From: an uncultured Acidimicrobiaceae bacterium
GTDB taxonomy: Bacteria > Actinomycetota > Acidimicrobiia > Acidimicrobiales > RAAP-2
DNA: 10,062 nt
Assembly (NCBI GenBank): GCA_937894805.1
Contig: CALAYR010000029.1
Location: 1 to 10,062 of the forward strand
Direction of reading: 5' to 3'
Made by a program: the position numbers and the translations under genes. A model generated the notes under the pieces. The model worked only from the letters and a program-made list of their open reading frames with translations, was not told the DNA's origin and ran no database searches. The first letter of the stretch is position 1. Each line of letters opens with the position of its first letter. Positions 7,701 to 10,062 of this stretch are shown here, one piece after another.

Positions 7701-7849
7701 CAACTTCGGCTCGCGAGGCCCTGACTGCTGCGTTACAGGCTTTGGGTGTCAATGATGTTTCGGTAGTAGTACGGACCGGGGAAGCAACGAACACATTTGG
7801 CAACGGTTCGCCCCAAGCCAACCGGTGCGTGGTGATTTCAACGAACTAA
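4739..7849 (+). CDS. Secreted NHL-propeller / FN3-repeat protein with C-terminal OmpA-like domain
   Basis: 1036 aa from GTG. Residues 1-35 are a signal peptide: Arg-Arg at 8-9, a hydrophobic stretch LAIMLSITVLM, and an A-R-A site before Asp36. Six NHL-like blades follow (about 63-88, 121-143, 178-202, 236-260, 278-302, 339-363), each with the DxxGNIYxxD-like pattern, as expected of a six-bladed propeller. Then come six FN3 modules starting near residues 371, 455, 551, 648, 746 and 842. Residues ~929-1036 form a divergent OmpA-like domain: VTIRGYGNIG, LQLARATSAREALTAAL, LGVNDVSVVV and closing NRCVVIS. Five of six FN3 modules carry the same Cys pair as the protein at 1-1695; module 3 lacks it and differs in codon use. 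No LPXTG or trailing transmembrane helix is seen. It probably works at the cell surface in adhesion or wall association; the ligand is unknown. Its C-terminal half is paralogous to the first gene. Confidence 0.9.
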   Translation: MPHLSLPRRLAIMLSITVLMSSSLLGILGSTPARADLSGGGTLSIVASGLSQLGSTGAGVGGLRGVCEDASGNIIFANRTLGRIYELTQASGFQTVVTIAGVGQSGTLVAGNATSSPMTAPSGLACLSDGSILFSANSQIGRLTPSGSSFLLSVIAGSGGSGSVVNGGLASAAPLGALIGIAVAPSGVIYTVDATLNQVYSLTPSGNGYVLNIIAGTGTAGTPTAGPSRSSAMNSPTDIEILPSGALVVSDSNNNYVELLTLVEGSWRTSLVANVPTPRGLAVDSSGNLYVVLTPGNIVMEFFALSPSSFASSPFPVVGNGTAGMSQSGSATATSLRGPRFISFTATGHLLIGDTGNAAIEKVAPSPTVPGLPSVTVAPVTESGSLTFNWSVSDNGGSDILSYQWSSACSGSGNVTSVTCTGLTGGETYALYVTATNANGVSGGSTASAMAVSTPSAPVDVSVTSGVGSLDVSWSAPNSNGGAPVTSYTATATDSFGNFSTCAAGPGISSNWTACSMYGLSNGTAYAVTVTAANSIGSSGSSQTVTATTPNTPGAPTTVSATSNASTQSVVSWTAPSSDGGSAITAYVVSYSGDGGQTWQNATTSVTSSPFSVTGLTNGTSYQFRVAATNAVGTGSFSGPDASGTPATTPGLPRHVVVNSGIGQLEVSWTAPLDNGGTTVTGYRATATDANGTSVSCSTAVNVNIPPTTCTISGLVNGTSYVVEVLAINAVGSSTPATSDAIVTATVPSAPTPVSLVPGNRTITVSWSAPSNNGGAEVTSYVATATDGNGTSFSCTTEAGLSSTCTISGLAVGATYDVTIQARNVVGTSATARSGSTTTFTAPSAPVIVSSVGGPNRVVLTWSAPLQSGGLLVTSYTASDGQGHSCTTATTSCAIRGLVNGRHYTFSVTATSAVGTSAARSFVSVTPLGANISTRVAGFAQFSSTVTPSMTTQIARAALSISLTGRKSVTIRGYGNIGTSKSLQLARATSAREALTAALQALGVNDVSVVVRTGEATNTFGNGSPQANRCVVISTN
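6389..6682 (+). other. Atypical FN3 module 3 within the NHL/FN3 gene
   Basis: Codes for roughly residues 551-648. By hand count about 18 of 98 codons end in A or T, against about 38 of 94 in module 5 (6979-7260) of the same gene. It is also the only module without the Cys pair, having instead a GDGGQTWQNA insert. The change of codon style sets in and fades at the module boundaries, which suggests recombination of a whole FN3 module. Confidence 0.55.
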
Positions 7850-7905
7850 CGAGAGATTGTTCGATGCAGGGCTCTAGGACTTCTTTAATGAACCATGACT
7901 GATGT

Positions 7906-7927
7906 TTGACTCCCCCCGCAGAGTCAA
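7906..7927. repeat. Inverted repeat after the NHL/FN3 gene, possible weak terminator
   Basis: TTGACTC (7906-7912) and GAGTCAA (7921-7927) with an 8-nt C-rich loop, 57 nt past the stop codon. No T-tract follows, so termination is uncertain. Confidence 0.35.
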
Positions 7928-8048
7928 GTGATGTTCAATTCAGCGATCAAACGGCTGGCGCTGAAGACAGACGGGATAAATAGCATCCCAAGTAACCAGC
8001 AATTGGCACCAACCCTGAGATGGAGTCAAATGGTGGAGATAGGGTGAC

Positions 8049-8090
8049 GCCTGCCTTCGCGCAGACGGATCAGACGGAGCAGGCCTTCGC
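8049..8090. promoter_or_regulatory. Repeat cluster, candidate operator of the toxin-antitoxin unit
   Basis: Three nested signals are visible. CAGACGGA occurs twice with a 9-nt period (8062-8069, 8071-8078). It is enclosed by the inverted pair GCCTGC (8049-8054) and GCAGGC (8079-8084). GCCTTCGC is repeated at 8053-8060 and 8083-8090. The cluster ends 17 nt before the -10 at 8108. Ribbon-helix-helix antitoxins often bind short tandem or inverted repeats at their own promoter; that this is such a site is inference. Confidence 0.4.
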
Positions 8091-8107
8091 TAAGAAGGGT
8101 TTCGTAC

Positions 8108-8113
8108 TACAAT
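8108..8113 (+). promoter_or_regulatory. -10 element giving a leaderless toxin transcript
   Basis: TACAAT (5 of 6 to TATAAT) ends 6 nt before the GTG at 8120, so transcription would begin at the start codon itself. No Shine-Dalgarno is present before that GTG. No clear -35 is seen, which is common for actinobacterial TANNNT promoters. Confidence 0.6.
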
Positions 8114-8119
8114 ACTCCC

Positions 8120-8371
8120 GTGGACATAGTGGTCTCAGCAAAAAAGCACGGTATTGCTGATGAAGAGATTCTTCATGCAATCGCCCATGCTTTGACTGTG
8201 GACGAAGTTGATGAGGATCCGATCAGATATCTGATCCTCGGCCCTGACTCGGGTGGCAATCTGCTCGAGATTGTTGTGCTGGATAGACCCAATGGACCAT
8301 GCGTTATCCACGCGATGAAGATGCGTGAGAAATATCGACCACTTCTACCAAAACCGGGAGAACCACAATGA
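8120..8371 (+). CDS. Putative BrnT/RelE-like toxin of a type II toxin-antitoxin pair
   Basis: 83 aa from GTG. The layout resembles small BrnT-like toxins: KKHGIADEEILHAIAHAL (residues 8-25) as the helical start, RYLILGPDSGGNLLEIVVL (36-54) as two beta strands, then VIHAMKMREKYRPLL (62-76), the conserved His-Ala plus Met-Arg-x-Lys-Tyr end typical of this group. BrnT-type toxins have a RelE-like RNase fold; the activity here is inferred from that resemblance and from the ribbon-helix-helix gene directly downstream, which overlaps by 4 nt (ATGA). Toxin-first order also fits brnTA. The start is supported by the TACAAT box 6 nt upstream rather than by a ribosome binding site. I cannot exclude that it belongs to a related, unnamed actinobacterial family. 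Confidence 0.65.
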   Translation: MDIVVSAKKHGIADEEILHAIAHALTVDEVDEDPIRYLILGPDSGGNLLEIVVLDRPNGPCVIHAMKMREKYRPLLPKPGEPQ

Positions 8372-8610
8372 CGAAGAGCAATAAATTCATTGAAGAAATG
8401 GCAAAACAGGCTGAAGAGGGCTATGACGTCGACGAAATACTCCGTCGCCGCGGTGGTCGACCGGCCATGGGGTCTGCGCCGAGCAGCGTCGAGTCAGTTC
8501 GCCTCAGCCCCGAGCTCAAGCGTGACCTGCTGGAGCGCGCTGCTCAGCAGGGCATAAGTCTCTCCGAAGCGATTCGAACTGCACTGCAGGAGTACGTGAG
8601 TGCGAGCTAA
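8368..8610 (+). CDS. Ribbon-helix-helix (CopG-type) antitoxin
   Basis: 80 aa. The C-terminal half (residues 41-78) is a ribbon-helix-helix domain: strand VESVRLSPELK, helix RDLLERAAQQG, turn and second helix SLSEAIRTALQEYV. The N-terminal half is charged (EEMAKQAEEGYDVDEILRR) and is followed by a GGRPAMG linker; it is probably the part that wraps and neutralises the toxin. The ATG overlaps the toxin stop as ATGA and has GGGAG (8356-8360) 7 nt upstream, inside the toxin gene, so the two are translationally coupled. The expected role is toxin neutralisation and repression of the promoter near 8108, with the repeats at 8049-8090 as a possible site. In an alternative reading it is simply a small transcription regulator. 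Confidence 0.8.
   Translation: MTKSNKFIEEMAKQAEEGYDVDEILRRRGGRPAMGSAPSSVESVRLSPELKRDLLERAAQQGISLSEAIRTALQEYVSAS
8588..8592 (+). promoter_or_regulatory. Shine-Dalgarno of the membrane protein gene, inside the antitoxin gene
   Basis: AGGAG with a 7-nt spacer to the GTG at 8600. This supports a start that overlaps the last 11 nt of the antitoxin gene. Confidence 0.6.
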
Positions 8611-9163
8611 GAGCCCGATTTTTCACGGCAAGAACTTCATATCGTTACGAAACCCTGACCTAATTTGGATTGCATCGGCCACGTCAGTGGCCACGGGCAT
8701 TGTGTGGTGCCTTTATCTTTTTTGGATCTCGTTATCGCCGTACCCCGGAATTGATCTGGGAATCTACGGCTGGGCAGAGACTCCACCACCTGCTCAGATA
8801 CTCGTTGTTGTTTCATTATTCCTGGGTTTAGTGCTTCCGGTTCCAACCTTCATTCGAGGACTCAAGAGGCTCAAAATACTTGGCCAAGGCCGTGCTGTCT
8901 GGATTGCACTGTGGGCTATCGGTGGCCCGGCCGCTCTGTTAGCGGCATTTTGGGCCGGCTCATATCCATCTAACTCGTGTCACATCGCAGGCAACGTCGC
9001 TGATCCCACTCAGTGTCTAGCGGGGAGCCCGGCGGTGGTCGCATGGGGCGAATTGGGAGTCGTCACTTTTCTACTTCTATTGCTGTTTGCGATGAAGCGT
9101 GTTATTTCACGTCCCCTGGAAACCAGCGACGGGAATCCGGATTCTCCGCCTACGCGGAACTGA
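8600..9163 (+). CDS. Four-helix membrane protein, third gene of the toxin-antitoxin unit
   Basis: 187 aa, family not recognised. Four hydrophobic segments are clear: about residues 20-45, 65-86, 98-120 and 144-165, each rich in Leu/Ile/Val/Trp. The loop between helices 1 and 2 is short and carries Pro and Trp. The loop between helices 3 and 4 holds two Cys (127 and 139), which could form a disulfide if it faces outward. The basic stretch RGLKRLKILGQGR (86-98) between helices 2 and 3 suggests a cytoplasmic loop, which puts both termini inside. The tail is polar and Pro-rich (PDSPPTRN). The GTG start overlaps the antitoxin gene by 11 nt and has AGGAG 7 nt upstream, so it is probably translated from the same mRNA. 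No enzyme motif is visible; a link to the toxin pair is suggested only by position. Confidence 0.75.
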   Translation: MRAKSPIFHGKNFISLRNPDLIWIASATSVATGIVWCLYLFWISLSPYPGIDLGIYGWAETPPPAQILVVVSLFLGLVLPVPTFIRGLKRLKILGQGRAVWIALWAIGGPAALLAAFWAGSYPSNSCHIAGNVADPTQCLAGSPAVVAWGELGVVTFLLLLLFAMKRVISRPLETSDGNPDSPPTRN

Positions 9164-9298
9164 GCACTCCCAGCGGCCTCTTTATGGACTAGATCGGCGA
9201 TATGAAGTTGGGTTGTCGTCTGAATTATGGGGACAAAATTGCGAGTTGTGCAGCTGAGGCTGCAGGTCTCTGGACGAGCGATGTCCGGCTCGAGGGAG
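9164..9298. other. Non-coding gap with small inverted repeats before the nucleotidyltransferase pair
   Basis: It contains a perfect 6-bp stem with 4-nt loop, TGCAGC (9249-9254) and GCTGCA (9259-9264). No ORF or T-rich terminator was found. Confidence 0.5.
9275..9292. promoter_or_regulatory. Candidate operator ahead of the nucleotidyltransferase pair
   Basis: CGAGC (9275-9279) and GCTCG (9288-9292) form an 18-bp inverted repeat in the -35 area of the promoter whose -10 is at 9299. Short arms make this tentative. Confidence 0.3.
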
Positions 9299-9304
9299 TA
9301 AAAT
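9299..9304 (+). promoter_or_regulatory. -10 element giving a leaderless transcript of the 60-aa gene
   Basis: TAAAAT (5 of 6 to TATAAT) ends 7 nt before the ATG at 9312. The purine run AAGGG (9305-9309) is only 2 nt from the ATG, too close to serve as a ribosome binding site. No -35 was recognised. Confidence 0.55.
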
Positions 9305-9311
9305 AAGGGCG

Positions 9312-9494
9312 ATGATTACTCCCGTTGTGTCGATTCGTCCGCTGCATGAGCAGCAGAGCGACTTGCAGTACTGGCTTGCGAAGAGCCCGTCAGAGCGCAT
9401 CGCCGCCGTTGAAGTACTTCGACGTCAAATGATCGGAGAGCCCAGTGGAACTGGATCAAGACTTCAACGAGTTTGTTCAATTACTACTCGCTAA
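9312..9494 (+). CDS. Small partner protein of the nucleotidyltransferase, putative antitoxin
   Basis: 60 aa. The central part, QQSDLQYWLAKSPSERIAAVEVLRRQ (residues 14-39), matches the pattern I know from small proteins often coded just before minimal nucleotidyltransferases: a D-x-x-YW motif, a P-x-ER turn and a helix A-x-E-x-LRRQ, then a C-terminal RLQRV (50-54). The length suits that group. The role is not established; as the first, short gene of the pair it could be an antitoxin or a structural partner. The last 50 nt, including the RLQRV codons, overlap the nucleotidyltransferase start in another frame. Translation probably starts at the 5' end of the mRNA. Confidence 0.65.
   Translation: MITPVVSIRPLHEQQSDLQYWLAKSPSERIAAVEVLRRQMIGEPSGTGSRLQRVCSITTR
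9435..9438 (+). promoter_or_regulatory. Shine-Dalgarno of the nucleotidyltransferase gene
   Basis: GGAG with a 6-nt spacer to the GTG at 9445, inside the upstream gene. It supports the long overlap. Confidence 0.6.
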
Positions 9495-9888
9495 CGATGT
9501 TCGTTTTCTCATCATCGGGGGCTACGCCCTCGCCGCACACGGCGCCCCTCGCTACACCGGCGACCTCGACACTTGGCTCTGGGTTAACGGTGACAACGCT
9601 GACCGGGTGCTCGTAGTTCTCGAGAGTTTTGGATTCGGCTCACTCAATATCACCCGTGAAGATCTACTCAATCCCGACACCGTTATTCAGTTGGGTTACC
9701 CACCACATCGAATCGACCTCCTCACGGGCATCGATGGGGTTGATTTTGATGAAGCGTGGTCTCGGCGTGCGAAATTCGACATCAATGGTCAACTAGTGCC
9801 ATTCATTAGTCGCGAGGACTTAATCACAAACAAGAAAGCGGTTGCTCGCCCCCAGGACTTGGCCGATGTGGCCAAGCTCGAGGAATAA
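9445..9888 (+). CDS. Minimal nucleotidyltransferase (MNT/AbiEii-like), putative toxin
   Basis: 147 aa from GTG. The nucleotidyltransferase signature is intact: IIGGYALAAHG (residues 23-33) with the Gly25-Gly26 pair, then GDLDTWL with Asp40 and Asp42 as metal ligands, and the third acidic residue Asp91 in HRIDLLTG. The tail LITNKKAVARPQDLADVAKLE (127-146) is the usual closing element of this small family. Such proteins transfer a nucleotide to a target; relatives in MNT-HEPN and AbiE systems act as antitoxin or toxin respectively, so the direction here cannot be decided from sequence. No HEPN gene is adjacent; the only partner is the 60-aa protein upstream, which overlaps by 50 nt. Cytosolic, with no signal or membrane segment. 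Confidence 0.85.
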   Translation: MELDQDFNEFVQLLLANDVRFLIIGGYALAAHGAPRYTGDLDTWLWVNGDNADRVLVVLESFGFGSLNITREDLLNPDTVIQLGYPPHRIDLLTGIDGVDFDEAWSRRAKFDINGQLVPFISREDLITNKKAVARPQDLADVAKLEE

Positions 9889-10062
9889 GCGGCCGCCTAC
9901 AATTTTGGTACCCTCAGCGGTTAGTAATTGGAAACTCTTCGCCCGATGGCTATGGCTCGTGGATCTGATGCCCGAGTGGTAGCCAGACATCAGGAGAGGG
10001 CCACAAAGAGGCGTAATTCATTGGACAAATGGTTTCGCCTAGGAGTCAGATTCCTACAGGTC
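9889..10062. other. End of window, no gene recognised
   Basis: No ORF with a credible start, no terminator with a T-tract and no complete tRNA were found. A weak 6-bp inverted repeat CTGATG/CATCAG (9965-9970, 9988-9993) and a 5-bp hairpin TAGGA/TCCTA near the end are the only structures. Confidence 0.5.

Larger units (their letters stand above)
7850..8107. other. Non-coding interval between the NHL/FN3 gene and the toxin-antitoxin unit
   Basis: No ORF with a credible start or family was seen on either strand. It holds an inverted repeat (7906-7927), a small 5-bp hairpin GGGAT/ATCCC (7973-7977 and 7985-7989) and the repeats at 8049-8090. The base composition becomes less GC-rich than in the FN3 gene. 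Confidence 0.6.

Noticed and set aside
9133..9158. Perfect palindrome GAATCCGGATTC (9133-9144) followed by the stem TCCGC/GCGGA (9145-9158) at the end of the membrane protein gene
   Set aside because: Inside the coding sequence and without a T-tract; possibly a weak stop or chance.
14..10058. Exact 12-nt direct repeat CAGATTCCTACA at 14-25 and 10047-10058, near both ends of the window
   Set aside because: About three exact 12-mer pairs are expected by chance in 10 kb, and one copy lies inside an FN3-coding region; not evidence for attachment sites.
9965..10062. tRNA-like pieces: a GCCCGAGTGGTAGCC-like stretch and a 5-bp stem with 7-nt loop near 10040-10056
   Set aside because: The loop GTCAGAT does not match the T-loop consensus and no acceptor or anticodon stem can be drawn with it; the window ends too early to test further.

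Overview
The window looks like a chromosomal segment of a moderate-GC actinobacterium (Actinomycetota), possibly an aquatic lineage. This is inferred from gene content and style: large secreted fibronectin-III proteins rich in Ser/Thr/Gly/Ala that end in OmpA-like domains, frequent GTG starts, -10 elements placed for leaderless or nearly leaderless transcripts, and toxin-antitoxin types common in Actinobacteria. No rRNA, tRNA, CRISPR, insertion sequence or phage gene was recognised, so the taxon is only a guess.

Layout. 1-1695: 3' part of a surface protein with tandem FN3 modules and a C-terminal OmpA-like domain, closed by a strong intrinsic terminator (1705-1747). 1898-2923: an extended short-chain dehydrogenase/reductase (SDR), convergent with 3886-2942, a TauD/TfdA-type Fe(II)/2-oxoglutarate dioxygenase. 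4617-4021: a TetR-family regulator on the same strand as, and upstream of, the dioxygenase. 4739-7849: a complete secreted protein (signal peptide, six NHL-like propeller blades, six FN3 modules, OmpA-like domain), divergent from the TetR gene and paralogous in its C-terminal half to the first gene. 7850-8119: non-coding, with short repeats. 8120-9163: an overlapping three-gene unit with a BrnT-like putative toxin, a ribbon-helix-helix antitoxin and a four-helix membrane protein. 9312-9888: a 60-aa protein overlapping a minimal nucleotidyltransferase by 50 nt, probably a second toxin-antitoxin-like pair. 9889-10062: nothing recognised.

How it may work together. The FN3/NHL/OmpA-like proteins are probably exported and act at the cell surface in adhesion or wall association. 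The TetR protein is well placed to control the dioxygenase, itself and perhaps the divergent surface gene: a 12-bp perfect inverted repeat lies in the divergent intergenic region, and its core heptamer TATCAGT recurs over the likely -10 of the dioxygenase. The right-hand 2 kb reads as a small accessory island of two toxin-antitoxin-like modules, each starting with a good -10 hexamer 6-7 nt before the first start codon and no usable Shine-Dalgarno.

The most notable points are a Cys pair conserved in 10 of 11 FN3 modules across both surface proteins, the single exception being a module with a different codon-usage signature (probable module swap); Asn in place of the usual peptidoglycan-binding Asp in both OmpA-like domains; the TetR operator candidates; and the unusual architecture of the two toxin-antitoxin-like cassettes.
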